The position numbers and the translations under genes are program-made. A stretch of DNA of 64,000 nt from Stenotrophomonas maltophilia. Its GTDB lineage: Bacteria > Pseudomonadota > Gammaproteobacteria > Xanthomonadales > Xanthomonadaceae. The stretch is taken from positions 1 to 64,000 of the forward strand of contig NZ_QFHO01000002.1 of assembly GCF_004920835.1 (NCBI RefSeq). The letters run 5' to 3'. Shown here in pieces: positions 42,992-54,700 of the stretch; position 1 is the stretch's first letter, and every line of letters begins with the position of its first letter. The notes under the pieces are model-generated. The model was given only the letters and a program-made list of their open reading frames with translations. It had not been told where the DNA came from and searched no databases.

Positions 42992-43528
42992 ATGACCGAC
43001 GCCATCGTCGCTCCGCAGTGGGCCTCCCGCCTGCGCGACATCGCCGACTTCCCCAAGCCCGGCATCCTGTTCAAGGACATCATGCCGCTGCTCGCCCATG
43101 GCGAGGACTTCCGCGGTGCTGTCACTGCCATGGCTGATCGCTGGCGCGACCAGAAGCTGGACGCGGTGGTCGGCATCGAATCGCGTGGTTTCATCCTCGG
43201 CGCCGCGATGGCGCTGGAACTGGGCGTCGGCTTCGTGCCGGTGCGCAAGCCGGGCAAGCTGCCGGGCCAGGTGCTGCGCGAGGAATACACGCTGGAATAT
43301 CGCAGCGACTGCATCGAAGTGCACGCCGATGCGCTGCCGGCCGGTGCCCGCGTGGCGATCATCGACGACGTGCTGGCCACCGGTGGCACGCTGGTCGCGG
43401 CGCTGTCGCTGGTGCGCCGCCTGGACGTTGACGTGGTCGGTGCCGGCGTACTGGTCGAGCTCGACGGCCTCGGCGGCCGCGCGCGCTGGGAAACGGACCT
43501 GCCGCTGTACACCGAACTGGTGTTCTGA
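42992..43528 (+). CDS. apt: Adenine phosphoribosyltransferase
   Basis: A 178-residue type I phosphoribosyltransferase that salvages adenine to AMP. Family features are [18 protein letters not shown], the [20 protein letters not shown] loop, and the PRPP-binding motif [14 protein letters not shown]. The ATG at 42992 is at the family start; one further ATG lies nine codons upstream. It sits directly after the LSP D-E composite. Confidence 0.95.
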   Translation: MTDAIVAPQWASRLRDIADFPKPGILFKDIMPLLAHGEDFRGAVTAMADRWRDQKLDAVVGIESRGFILGAAMALELGVGFVPVRKPGKLPGQVLREEYTLEYRSDCIEVHADALPAGARVAIIDDVLATGGTLVAALSLVRRLDVDVVGAGVLVELDGLGGRARWETDLPLYTELVF

Positions 43529-43535
43529 TTAGAGG

Positions 43536-43691
43536 GTAGGTGCCAACCAAGGTTGGCATCTACCAGAGCGAATGGCCGGGAGCCGGTAGTTGCCAACCTT
43601 GGTTGGCAGCGCTTTTCGCGACTGGCGCCATGGACGGGCCAACCAAGGTTGGCCGCTACCAGGTCAGATCGTTGCCAACGTGGTTGGCAAC
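43536..43691. repeat. Four SMAG-like units with a TTGG core
   Basis: GTAGGTGCCAACCAAGGTTGG (from 43536), GTAGTTGCCAACCTTGG (from 43586), an inverse unit ending GGCCGCTAC (to 43659), and GTTGCCAACGTGGTTGGCAAC (43671-43691). They fill the gap between the convergent apt and dbpA. Confidence 0.8.
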
Positions 43692-43701
43692 GCTGCTTCA
43701 A

Positions 43702-45078
43702 TCACATCATCCGAACGCGGAAACGACGGCCCTTGATCTTGCCGGCTTCCAGCTTCGCCACGGCCTTGTTGGCCTGCTCACGCGCGATCGCCACATAGGA
43801 GCGGGTCGGGAAGATCGCAATCTTGCCGATGAACTTGCTCGACAGGCCGGCGTCGCCGGTCAGTGCACCGAGGATGTCGCCCGGGCGCAGCTTGTCGGTC
43901 TTGCCGCCGTCGATACGCAGCGTACGCATCGCTGCCTGCGGCAGCTCGGCCGGGCGTGAAGTCGCCAGCGGCGTCTTCTGCCAGTCCAACGGCTGACCCA
44001 TCTGCGCTTCAATGGCTTCGGCGCGGGTCTTCTCGCGGCCGGCCACCAGGCTGATCGCCAGGCCACTGGCACCGGCACGGCCGGTACGGCCCACGCGGTG
44101 CTGGTAGCTCTCAACGTCGGTCGGCAGCTCGTAGTTGATCACCGCCGCCAGCTCTTCCACGTCCAGGCCGCGTGCGGCCACGTCGCTGGCCACCAGCACG
44201 TTGCAGCTGCGGTTGGCCAGCAACAACAAGACTTCCTCGCGGTCGCGCTGCTCCATGTCGCCGTGCAGGGCCAGTGCGGAGAACCCGAACTGCTGCAGCG
44301 AGTTGGCCACTTCGTCCACGTCCTTGCGGGTATTGCAGAACACCACCGCCGATTCCGGCGTGTACTTCAGCAGCAGGCCGGCAAGCGCCTTCTGGCGATG
44401 TGCCGGTTCCACCTCGCAGAACATGTGGCGGATGGCCGGTGCCTGGTCGGCGCCTTCCACGGTCACTTCCACTGCCTCGCGCAGCAGGTCACGCGCCATG
44501 GTGCGGATGCTGTCCGGGAAGGTGGCCGAGAACAGCAGGCTCTGGCGGTCCTTGTGGGTCCGGCCGGCGATCTCGCGGATCGGCTCCTCGAAGCCCATGT
44601 CGAGCATGCGGTCGGCTTCATCCAGCACCAGCGTGCGCACCGCGCCCAGATTCAGCGCGCGCTTGCGTGCCAGCTCCTGCACACGGCCAGGCGTGCCGAC
44701 CACCACGTGCGGGTCGTGGCCTTCCAGCGAAGCCAGCTGCGGACCCAGCGGCACACCGCCGACCAGCAGCAACAGCTTCAGGTTGGGGATGCCGGTGGCC
44801 AGCTTACGGATCTGCTTGCCGACCTGGTCGGCCAGTTCGCGGGTCGGGCACAGCACCAGCGCCTGTACGCGGATCAGGCTGGGGTCGATCGCCTGCAGCA
44901 GGCCCAGGCCGAAGGCGGCGGTCTTGCCGCTGCCGGTCGGCGCCTGTGCGATCACATCGCGGCCATCGAGGATGGCCGGCAGGCTCTGCGCCTGCACGGG
45001 GGTGAGGGTGGTGTAGCCGAGGGCATCCAGGCCGGGCTGCAGGGCCGGGCTCAGCGGCAGGGTCGAGAAGTCAGTCAT
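43702..45078 (-). CDS. dbpA: DEAD-box ATP-dependent RNA helicase DbpA
   Basis: A 458-residue DEAD-box helicase. Helicase motifs in order: Q-motif region YTTLTPVQAQSLP, motif I APTGSGKTAAFG, Ia PTRELADQVG, Ib TPGRV, DEAD in VLDEADRMLDMGF, SAT in LFSATFP, and motif VI YQHRVGRTGRAG. The C-terminal domain of about 75 residues (DILGALTGDAGLSSKFIGKI, then SYVAIAREQANKAVAKLE) is the DbpA RNA-binding domain that targets hairpin 92 of 23S rRNA in 50S assembly. Confidence 0.94.
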   Translation of the reverse strand: MTDFSTLPLSPALQPGLDALGYTTLTPVQAQSLPAILDGRDVIAQAPTGSGKTAAFGLGLLQAIDPSLIRVQALVLCPTRELADQVGKQIRKLATGIPNLKLLLLVGGVPLGPQLASLEGHDPHVVVGTPGRVQELARKRALNLGAVRTLVLDEADRMLDMGFEEPIREIAGRTHKDRQSLLFSATFPDSIRTMARDLLREAVEVTVEGADQAPAIRHMFCEVEPAHRQKALAGLLLKYTPESAVVFCNTRKDVDEVANSLQQFGFSALALHGDMEQRDREEVLLLLANRSCNVLVASDVAARGLDVEELAAVINYELPTDVESYQHRVGRTGRAGASGLAISLVAGREKTRAEAIEAQMGQPLDWQKTPLATSRPAELPQAAMRTLRIDGGKTDKLRPGDILGALTGDAGLSSKFIGKIAIFPTRSYVAIAREQANKAVAKLEAGKIKGRRFRVRMM

Positions 45079-45131
45079 GGCGCATTGTACCCGTCTGCGC
45101 GGCCGCTCCCTGCCCCAGGGCCTCCATCCAT

Positions 45132-45156
45132 GTGGGTGCCGACCTTGGTCGGCACT
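45132..45156. repeat. SMAG-related unit (GTGG head)
   Basis: GTGGGTGCCGACCTTGGTCGGCAC, nearly identical to the unit at 32140. It lies between yeiH and dbpA, which read in the same direction. Confidence 0.6.
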
Positions 45157-45163
45157 CTCCTGC

Positions 45164-46243
45164 TCAGCCCAGCACGGCCAGTACGCCCTGGTGGATCGCC
45201 AGACCACCGAACAGCAGCCAGGCGAACAGGATCAGCGCCAGCAGCAGCGGCTTCAGGCCTGCCTGGCGCAGCGCCGAGACGTGGGTGGTCAGGCCCAGCG
45301 CGGCCATCGCCATCGCCAGCAGGACCGTGTCCAACTGCACCAGCCCGGCCTGCAGGCCAGCCGGCAGCAGATGCAGCGAATTGAAGCCAGCCACCGCCAC
45401 GAAACCGAAGGCGAACCACGGCACCACGATGCGCGCCTTGCTGCCGTCGGCGCTGGCCTTGCCGCCACGCGCCAGCCACAGCGACAGCGCCACCAGGAAC
45501 GGTGCCAGCAGCATCACCCGCACCATCTTGGTGATCACCGCGGTATCGGCCGCCGCTTCGTTGACCGCGCGGCCAGCCGCCACTACCTGTGCCACTTCAT
45601 GCACCGTCGCACCGGTGAACAGGCCGTACTGCTGCGCGTCCATCGCCAGCCAGCCGTGCGACTGCACCAGCGCATACAGGGCGGGATACAGGAACATCGC
45701 CAGCGTGCCGAACACCACCACTGTCGACACCGCCACCGTGACCTGCGCAGCACGGCCGCGCACCACCGGTTCGGCGGCCATCACCGCCGCGGCGCCGCAG
45801 ATCGCGCTGCCGGCACCGATCAGCATCGCCGCCTCGCGTTCCATCTTGAACACGCGCATGCCCAGCCAGCAGGCCAGTCCGAAGGTGCTGGCGACCACCA
45901 GCACGTCCATCAGCACGCCAGTGACGCCAACATGGCCGATGTCCTGGAAGGTCAGGCGCAGGCCGTACAGCACGATGCCGGCGCGCAGCAGCCAGTGCTT
46001 GGAGAAGCCGACACCGGCCGCACTGCTCGGTGCCAACCGCGGGTACAAGGTGTTGCCGACCACGATTCCGGCGACGATGGCCACGGTCAGCGCACTCAGC
46101 CCGTGCGCCTGCAGCCAGGGCAGCTCGGCCAGATACAGTGACGCCGCCGCGATCAGGCCCACTAGCAGCAGGCCGGGCAGACGCGGTTGCCAGCGTTGGC
46201 GCAGGGCGGGCAGGGACCAGGGGGAGAGAGCGGGGGCGTTCAT
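45164..46243 (-). CDS. YeiH-family putative sulfate exporter
   Basis: A 359-residue membrane protein with about ten hydrophobic segments and the UPF0324/YeiH motifs GAGSAICGAAAVMAAEPVVR and TGATVHEVAQVVAAG. Proteins of this family are annotated as sulfate exporters, though the substrate is poorly proven. The ATG at 46243 starts MNAPALSP. It is divergent from a LysR gene, the same pairing as yeiH and yeiE in E. coli. Confidence 0.87.
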   Translation of the reverse strand: MNAPALSPWSLPALRQRWQPRLPGLLLVGLIAAASLYLAELPWLQAHGLSALTVAIVAGIVVGNTLYPRLAPSSAAGVGFSKHWLLRAGIVLYGLRLTFQDIGHVGVTGVLMDVLVVASTFGLACWLGMRVFKMEREAAMLIGAGSAICGAAAVMAAEPVVRGRAAQVTVAVSTVVVFGTLAMFLYPALYALVQSHGWLAMDAQQYGLFTGATVHEVAQVVAAGRAVNEAAADTAVITKMVRVMLLAPFLVALSLWLARGGKASADGSKARIVVPWFAFGFVAVAGFNSLHLLPAGLQAGLVQLDTVLLAMAMAALGLTTHVSALRQAGLKPLLLALILFAWLLFGGLAIHQGVLAVLG

Positions 46244-46310
46244 GGCAAGGGTAGGGCTGGAGTGATGGGGCAAGCGTGCGCCCCAGACGATGACCTGTAA
46301 AACGAATAAT

Positions 46311-46329
46311 ATGGGTGAAACCTACCCAT
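46311..46329. promoter_or_regulatory. Dyad operator upstream of the yeiE-like gene
   Basis: ATGGGT-GAAACCT-ACCCAT, a perfect 6 bp dyad with a seven-base centre, next to a TAATAT sequence and just before the AAGGAGG ribosome site. It is a candidate autoregulatory site of the LysR protein. Confidence 0.5.
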
Positions 46330-46345
46330 CAAGGAGGTAAGCGCC

Positions 46346-47221
46346 ATGCGCCTGACCTTGCGCCAGTTGCAGGTCTTCGTCGCCATCGCCGACCACGGCA
46401 GCACCACTGCTGCCGGTCAGGCCATTGCGCTTTCGCAATCGGCCAGCAGCGCCGCCCTGCAGGAGCTGGAGGCGCACTTCGGCACGCCGTTGTTCGACCG
46501 CATCGGCCGCCGCTTGGCCCTGAACGGCCACGGCCGCGCACTGCTGGAGCCGGCGCGCACGCTACTGGTCAACGCCGCCGATCTGGAGCGGCAGCTGGCT
46601 GCCGGCGGCGACCCGTCGCAGGGTGCACCGCTGCGGCTGGTGCTGGCCGCCAGTACCACCATCGGCAACTACCTGCTGCCGCCGCGCATCGCCGAACTGC
46701 TGCGCCAGGCGCCGCAGGCCGAAGTCGACCTGCGTATCGACAACAGTGCCGGCGTGGTCGCTGCCGTGCAGCGCCTGGATGTGGATGCCGGCCTGATCGA
46801 AGGCCCGTGCCATGAGCGCGGCCTGCAGGTCACCGCTTGGCAGCAGGACCCGCTGGTGATCGTGGCCGCCGCCGACGTTGCCGCGCGCTGGTCGCTGGAT
46901 GAACTGCGCCGCGCCCGCTGGTTGCTGCGCGAACCGGGCTCCGGCACCCGCGAAGCGGTGGAGCAGGCCTTGCTGCCGCACCTGCGCGGCTTCGCCCAGA
47001 CCCTGCAGCTGGGCAATACCGAAGCGATCAAGCAGGCCGCCATCGCCGGGCTGGGTCTGGCCTGTCTTTCGCGTCATGCGCTGGAAGAGCCGCTGGCCCT
47101 CGGCCGCCTGCGCGTGCTCGAGACTCCGCTGCCTGCCCTGCAGCGCACCCTGTGGCTGGTACGTCACCCCGGCAAGCAATGGCTGCCGGGGTTGCAGGCG
47201 TTGCTGGGGGAGGTGGGGTAA
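46346..47221 (+). CDS. LysR-family regulator, YeiE-like
   Basis: A 291-residue LysR protein. The N-terminal helix-turn-helix is LTLRQLQVFVAIADHGSTTA followed by ALSQSASSAALQELEAHFG. The effector domain has LVLAASTTIGNYLLPPRIAE and REPGSGTREAVEQALLPHLR, phrases typical of the YeiE/CysL-type branch that responds to sulfite or related anions. It is divergent from the YeiH exporter and probably controls it. A very good AAGGAGG site precedes the start. Confidence 0.9.
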   Translation: MRLTLRQLQVFVAIADHGSTTAAGQAIALSQSASSAALQELEAHFGTPLFDRIGRRLALNGHGRALLEPARTLLVNAADLERQLAAGGDPSQGAPLRLVLAASTTIGNYLLPPRIAELLRQAPQAEVDLRIDNSAGVVAAVQRLDVDAGLIEGPCHERGLQVTAWQQDPLVIVAAADVAARWSLDELRRARWLLREPGSGTREAVEQALLPHLRGFAQTLQLGNTEAIKQAAIAGLGLACLSRHALEEPLALGRLRVLETPLPALQRTLWLVRHPGKQWLPGLQALLGEVG

Positions 47222-47271
47222 GCCATCAGATTCCCAGTCGATTCCATCCATCGACACTTCTTGTAGTGCTC

Positions 47272-47430
47272 ATCCACGCATGGCGTAGATCTACCGTGTC
47301 GACCAAGGTCGACACCCACCAGAGCAGAATACCGTCCCGCCTCCCACAGGAAACCAGCTTCTGCCGTTGCCGTTGAGGTTGCCGGCCAGCGGCCGGCACT
47401 ACCGCGGGTGCCGGGTGCAACCCGACCGAC
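47272..47430. repeat. SMAG-like units and an LSP remnant (copy F)
   Basis: Units: inverse ATCCACGCATGGCGTAGATC to 47294, GTGTCGACCAAGGTCGACAC (47297-47316), and an inverse GCCGGCCAGCGGCCGGCACTAC ending at 47402. The last one interrupts text from about 47330 to 47430 (CCCGCCTCCCACAGGAAACC, CTGCCGTTGCCGTTG, then GCGGGTGCCGGGTGCAACCC) that matches the right flank of LSP copies C and E. No gene was seen in 47222-47454. Confidence 0.7.
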
Positions 47431-47442
47431 GCCCCCAACCGG

Positions 47443-47448
47443 TACAAT
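47443..47448 (+). promoter_or_regulatory. -10 element of uup, leaderless arrangement
   Basis: TACAAT six bases before the ATG at 47455, with no Shine-Dalgarno sequence; transcription would start at the A of the start codon. Confidence 0.5.
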
Positions 47449-47454
47449 GGCCGG

Positions 47455-49338
<1,884 letters not shown>

Positions 49339-49372
49339 GTATCGGTCGGCGCCAGCGGTTGCGCCGATTGAT

Positions 49373-49494
49373 GTAGAGCCGAGCCCACGCTCGGCTCAGT
49401 AGATCCACGCCATGCGTGGATATCCGGACCCGTGCGGACCAACGGTCCGCACCCACCAATCAACGGTCCGTGCGGACCAAGGTCCGCACCCACC
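49373..49494. repeat. Four SMAG-like units
   Basis: GTAGAGCCGAGCCCACGCTCGGC (from 49373), GTAGATCCACGCCATGCGTGG (from 49399), GTGCGGACCAACGGTCCGCAC (49432-49452) and a similar GTGCGGACCAAGGTCCGCAC unit (to about 49490). They separate the convergent uup and cytochrome c genes. Confidence 0.75.
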
Positions 49495-49507
49495 GGGGCG
49501 CCGGCGG

Positions 49508-49969
49508 TCATTTGACCCCGTGCAGATCCCGCAGCTGGCTCGGCCGGCTGCCGAAGTACGCCGCCAGATCGGCAATGTCCTGATCGCTCAGGTCCTTCGC
49601 TTGTGGCGTCATCAGCGCATGCTGGCGGTCACCGGCGCGGTAGGCCTGCAGCGCATGCGCCAGGTAGTCACCGTACTGCCCACCCAGCTTCGGATAGGTC
49701 GCATCGATCGGCGCGTTGCCGTCGGCGCCGTGGCAGTCGATGCAGCTCTGGTTGGTGGCCTTGCCCTTCACCTTGGCGCGGGCCTCGCCGGCGGCCTCGC
49801 GGCCCGGCGGCAGGCCGGCGGAGGATGAAGAACCGTGTTCGCCGCTGGCATGGCCCGGGTCGGCGGCGGATTTCTCGCTGTTTTCCACCTGCGACTGTGA
49901 ACAGGCGGCCAGCAGCAGGGCAACGGACAGGGCGATGGCGTGACGCATCGGATGCGCGGCTTTCGACAT
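49508..49969 (-). CDS. Lipoprotein cytochrome c (single haem)
   Basis: A 153-residue protein. An N-terminal signal ends in the lipobox LLAAC (Cys 23), then a flexible Ser/Glu-rich linker, then one class I cytochrome c domain with CIDCH and the distal Met in ALMTPQAKDLSDQDIADLAA. It likely sits on the outer face of the inner or outer membrane and passes electrons to a terminal oxidase or peroxidase. An ATG seven codons downstream (49948) is an alternative start. It follows the next cytochrome gene by nine bases. Confidence 0.87.
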   Translation of the reverse strand: MSKAAHPMRHAIALSVALLLAACSQSQVENSEKSAADPGHASGEHGSSSSAGLPPGREAAGEARAKVKGKATNQSCIDCHGADGNAPIDATYPKLGGQYGDYLAHALQAYRAGDRQHALMTPQAKDLSDQDIADLAAYFGSRPSQLRDLHGVK

Positions 49970-49978
49970 GGGCGGGCC

Positions 49979-50374
49979 TTACTTGACGGTGGACAGGTAA
50001 ACAGAGAGATCGGCGATCTCCTGTTCGCTGAAACTCATCGACTGCGCCTGCATCGTCGGATGCCTGCGCTTGCCCTGCCGGTACTCGGTCAGGGCCTGGG
50101 CCAGGTACTGCTGGGTCTGGCCGCCGATCTTCGGCACCCGGTAGCTGGGGTAGGCGTTCTTGTAGCCGGTGATGCCGTGGCACCCCTGGCAGGTATAGGC
50201 CAGTACCCGGCCATTGTCGAAATTGCCGGTGGGAGCGGTGGCCTGCGGCGCGGCGGCGGGCGCCGGAGCCGGAGCGGGTGTGGCAGGAGCAGGAGCAGGA
50301 GCGGGCTGTGCGGCGGCCCCGAGGGGCAGGAGGACGGCCAGAGCGAGACAAGCGGCGAGCGGCTGCGGGCGCAT
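49979..50374 (-). CDS. Periplasmic cytochrome c (single haem)
   Basis: A 131-residue protein with a signal peptide (PLAACLALAVLLPLGAAAQ), a long Pro-Ala linker, and a class I cytochrome c domain with haem motif CQGCH and the distal Met region HPTMQAQSMSFSEQEIADL. It is first in a two-gene cytochrome operon with the lipoprotein cytochrome. The start at about 50374 was chosen because it begins the signal peptide; the same frame is open to an ATG at 50452. Confidence 0.87.
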   Translation of the reverse strand: MRPQPLAACLALAVLLPLGAAAQPAPAPAPATPAPAPAPAAAPQATAPTGNFDNGRVLAYTCQGCHGITGYKNAYPSYRVPKIGGQTQQYLAQALTEYRQGKRRHPTMQAQSMSFSEQEIADLSVYLSTVK

Positions 50375-50580
50375 GGTGTCGTTTCCGGGGATTCGGGTCT
50401 GGTCGTTCCGGCGTGGGGTACGGAACGATCCGAGTATAGCCTCAGGTTTCATCTAGCTGAAATGGGGGGCGGGCCGACCAGTGGCACGAAGGCACCATGA
50501 CCTTTGGGATATGGTGTTGCCGTGAAGTGGTGCATTACTTTGCTACCACACCTGTCCACGCATCCTCCAGGGATCTGACG

Positions 50581-51732
50581 ATGTCGCACCCAACCCTCCT
50601 GTCCGGCCGTCGCAGCGGAATCTGCGCTGCCGCACTGCTGATCTCCTCCTCCCTGCTGCTGGGCGGTTGCGCCGCAGGGCCCAATTCCGAAGCCAAGGCC
50701 GCCGAGACCAAGGAGGAGAAGAAGGTCGACGCGGTTCCGGTCGAGGTGGCCGTGGCCAGCCATCGCGCCGTTGCCGCCAGCTACACCGGCACTGCTGCGC
50801 TGGAGCCGCGCGCCGAATCGCAGGTGGTCGCCAAGACCTCTGGCGTGGCGCTGGCGGTGCTGGTCGAAGAAGGCCAGCGGGTCAGCGCCGGCCAGCCACT
50901 GGTGCGGCTGGACCCGGACCGTGCGCGCCTGGCCGTGGCGCAGAGCGAAGCGCAGATGCGCAAGCTGGAAAACAACTACCAGCGCGCGCAGAAACTGGTT
51001 GGCCAGCAGATGGTCAGCGCCGCCGACGTCGACCAGCTGCGCTACGACCTGGAAAACGTCCGCGCGCAGTACCGCCTGGCCACGCTGGAGCTGTCCTACA
51101 CCACGGTTGTAGCGCCGATCTCCGGCGTGATCGCGTCGCGCTCGATCAAGACCGGCAACTTCGTGCAGATCAATACGCCGATCTTCCGCATCGTCGACAA
51201 CTCGCGGCTGGAAGCCACCCTCAACGTGCCCGAGCGCGAGCTGGCCACCCTGCGCGCTGGCCAGCCGGTGACGCTGGCCGCCGACGCGCTGCCGGGCCAG
51301 AGCTTCACCGGTACGGTCGATCGCATCGCGCCGGTGGTGGATTCAGGCAGTGGTACGTTTCGCGTGGTCAGCGCCTTCGACGGCGCCGCGCACGCGCTGC
51401 AGCCCGGCATGTTCGGGCGCATCCGCATCGATTACGACCAGCGTGCCGATGCGCTCGTGGTGCCGCGCCTGGCGCTGCTCGACGACGGTGAACCGGCGGT
51501 GTTCCGGGTGCGCGAAGGCAAGGTCGCACGCGTTCCGGTCAAGCTGGGTTACGCCGAGGGCCCGTGGGTGGAGATCCGTGATGGCCTGGCGGCCGGTGAT
51601 CAGGTGGTCACCGCCGGCAAGGTCGCCCTGCGCGACGGCACCGCGGTGCAGGTGATCGCCGATCCGAAGGCAAAGGCGAAGACGGTCGCAACGGCTGCCA
51701 AGCCGGCGGACAAGGCCGGGAGCAAGCAATGA
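50581..51732 (+). CDS. RND efflux periplasmic adaptor (membrane fusion protein)
   Basis: A 383-residue adaptor. A signal peptide ends in lipobox LLLGGC (Cys 29), so it is anchored in the inner membrane. The barrel-sandwich and helical hairpin follow (LEPRAESQVVAKTSGVALAV, SEAQMRKLENNYQRAQKLVG), then the beta-barrel and membrane-proximal domains (LRAGQPVTLAADALPGQSF). The C-terminal tail is Lys/Ala-rich. It opens an operon with two RND permeases, overlapping the first by four bases. No outer membrane channel gene is next to it, so it probably borrows one encoded elsewhere. Confidence 0.93.
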   Translation: MSHPTLLSGRRSGICAAALLISSSLLLGGCAAGPNSEAKAAETKEEKKVDAVPVEVAVASHRAVAASYTGTAALEPRAESQVVAKTSGVALAVLVEEGQRVSAGQPLVRLDPDRARLAVAQSEAQMRKLENNYQRAQKLVGQQMVSAADVDQLRYDLENVRAQYRLATLELSYTTVVAPISGVIASRSIKTGNFVQINTPIFRIVDNSRLEATLNVPERELATLRAGQPVTLAADALPGQSFTGTVDRIAPVVDSGSGTFRVVSAFDGAAHALQPGMFGRIRIDYDQRADALVVPRLALLDDGEPAVFRVREGKVARVPVKLGYAEGPWVEIRDGLAAGDQVVTAGKVALRDGTAVQVIADPKAKAKTVATAAKPADKAGSKQ

Positions 51733-54700
51733 CCGCCCCGGGCCACGACCACGGTGCCTCGCCGGCGAGCGACGGCGCCGCCGCCGGCATGCGCGGCGGC
51801 CTGGTGGAATTCGCCACCCGCCGCCGCGTGACCATCGCCATGTGCACGGTCACCCTGCTGCTGTTCGGCGTGATCGCGCTGGGCAACCTCAAGGTCAACC
51901 TGCTGCCGGACCTGAGCTATCCGACGCTGACCGTGCGCACCGAATACACCGGCGCGGCACCGACCGAAATCGAAACCCTGATCACCCAGCCGGTTGAGGA
52001 AGCGGTCGGCGTGGTCAAGAACCTGCGCAAGCTGAAATCGGTCTCGCGCACCGGCCAGAGCGATGTGGTGCTGGAGTTCGCCTGGGGCACCAACATGGAC
52101 CAGGCCAGCCTGGAAGTGCGCGACAAGATGGAAGCGCTGAATCTGCCACTGGAGGCCAAGGCGCCGGTGCTGCTGCGGTTCAATCCGTCCACCGAGCCGA
52201 TCATGCGCCTGGTGCTGTCCAGCAAGACCGCACCGGCCAGCGATGCCGATGCGGTCCGCGAGCTGACCGGCCTGCGCCGCTATGCCGATGAAGACCTGAA
52301 AAAGAAGCTGGAGCCGGTCACCGGCGTGGCGGCGGTCAAGGTCGGCGGCGGCCTGGAAGACGAGATCCAGGTCGACATCGACCAGCAGAAGCTTGCCCAG
52401 CTGAACCTGCCCATCGACACCGTCATCAAGCGCCTGAAGGACGAGAACATCAACATCTCCGGCGGCCGCCTGGAGGAGGGTTCGCAGCGCTTCCTGGTGC
52501 GTACCGTCAACCAGTTCGCTGATCTGGAAGAGATCCGCAACCTGCTGGTCACCACCCAGGCGTCGAACGGCAGCGCGGCTGACTCGGCGTTGCAGCAGAT
52601 GTTCAACATCGCGGCGTCGACCGGTTCGGCGGCGGCCATCGCGGCGGCCTCGGCGGCGCAGAGCGCATCGTCCGGTGGTGGCTCCAGCGTGGTTGCCAAC
52701 GGTGTGCCGGTTCGCCTGAAGGACGTGGCCACCGTGCGCCAGGGCTACAAGGAACGCGAAGCGGTGATCCGCCTGGGCGGCAAGGAATCGGTGGAACTGG
52801 CGATCTACAAGGAAGGCGACGCCAATACCGTGTCCACCGCCGAAGCGCTGCGCAAGCGCCTGGAGCAGATCAAGGGCACGTTCCCGTCCGATGTCGAGAT
52901 GACCACCATCGAGGACCAGTCGCGCTTCATCGAGCACGCCATCGCCGACGTCAAGAAGGATGCCGTTATCGGTGGCCTGCTGGCGATCCTGATCATCTTC
53001 CTGTTCCTGCGCGATGGCTGGAGCACGTTCGTGATCAGCCTGTCGCTGCCGGTCTCGATCATCGCCACGTTCTTCTTCATGGGCCAGCTCGGCCTCAGCT
53101 TGAACGTGATGTCGCTGGGCGGCCTGGCGCTGGCCACCGGCCTGGTGGTGGATGACTCGATCGTGGTGCTGGAGAGCATCGCCAAGGCCCGCGAGCGTGG
53201 CCTGGGCATCCTGCAGGCGGCCATCGTCGGTACCCGCGAAGTGAGCATGGCGGTGGTCGCCTCCACCCTGACCACCATCGCGGTGTTCCTGCCGCTGGTG
53301 TTCGTCGAGGGCATCGCCGGCCAGCTGTTCCGCGACCAAGCATTGACCGTGGCGATCGCCATCGCGATCTCGCTGCTGGTGTCGATGACCCTGATCCCGA
53401 TGCTGAGCTCGCTGAAGGGACGGCCGCCGCTGGCGTTCCCGGAAGAGGCGCCGAACGCACCGTGGCAGCCGCAGAACCGCTGGCAGAAGCCGGTCGCGCT
53501 GGGCCGCCGTGGCGTGGTCGCGACGGCGCGCTGGAGCTTCTACGCACTGGCCTGGCTGGTGGTGCGGGTATGGCGTGGCGTGGTGGCCGTGGTGGGTCCG
53601 GTGATGCGCAAGGCCAGCGATCTGGCGATGAAGCCCTATGCCGGTGCCGAGCGTGGCTACCTGCGCCTGCTGCCGAGCGCGCTGGCGCATCCGGGCAAGG
53701 TATTGGGCGTAGCCTCGATCATCTTCGTGGCGACCATGGCGCTGGTGCCGATGCTCGGTGCCGACCTGATCCCGCAGCTGGCGCAGGACCGTTTCGAAAT
53801 GACGGTGAAGCTGCCGGCCGGCACGCCGCTGAAGCAGACTGATGCACTGGTACGCGAGCTGCAGCTGGCACACGGCAAGGGCGAGGGCGTGGCTTCGCTG
53901 TACGGTGTCAGCGGCAGCGGCACCCGCCTGGATGCCAGCCCCACCGAGAGCGGCGAGAACATCGGCAAGCTGACCGTGGTGATGGAAGGCGGCGGCAACG
54001 CGCGTACCGAAGCGGAGATCACCGAGCGCCTGCGTGACACCATGGGCCGGCATCCGGGTGCACAGGTCGACTTCGCACGGCCGGCGTTGTTCAGCTTCTC
54101 CACGCCGCTGGAAATCGAGCTGCGCGGGCAGGACATGGCAACCCTGGAAGTGGCCGGCCAGCGCCTGGCGGCGATGCTGCGCGGCAACGCGCACTACGCC
54201 GACGTGAAGTCGACCGTGGAAGAGGGCTTCCCGGAAATCCAGATCCGCTTCGACCAGGAACGCGCCGGTGCGCTCGGCCTGACCACGCGCCAGATCGCCG
54301 ATGTGGTGGTGAAGAAGGTGCGCGGCGACGTCGCCACCCGCTACAGCTTCCGTGACCGCAAGATCGACGTGCTGGTGCGTGCACAGGAAGGTGATCGTGC
54401 CAGCGTGGACAGCATCCGTCGGCTGATCGTCAACCCGGGCAGCACCCGTCCGGTCACCCTGGACGCGGTGGCCGATGTGGTCGCCACCACTGGCCCCAGC
54501 GAGATCCATCGCGCCGACCAGACGCGGGTGGCGGTGGTGTCGGCCAACCTGCGCGACATCGATCTTGGCGCGGCCATGCGCGAAGTGCAGCAGATGGTGT
54601 CGGAACAGCCGCTGGGCGCAGGCGTCGGCCTGCACATCGGTGGCCAGGGTGAGGAGCTGGCGCAGGCGGCGAAGTCGCTGATCTTCGCCTTCGGCCTGGC

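Noticed and set aside
43536..43691. Regularly spaced repeats resembling a CRISPR array
   Set aside because: Units are palindromes of variable spacing and orientation with no equal-length spacers and no cas genes; they fit SMAG repeats.
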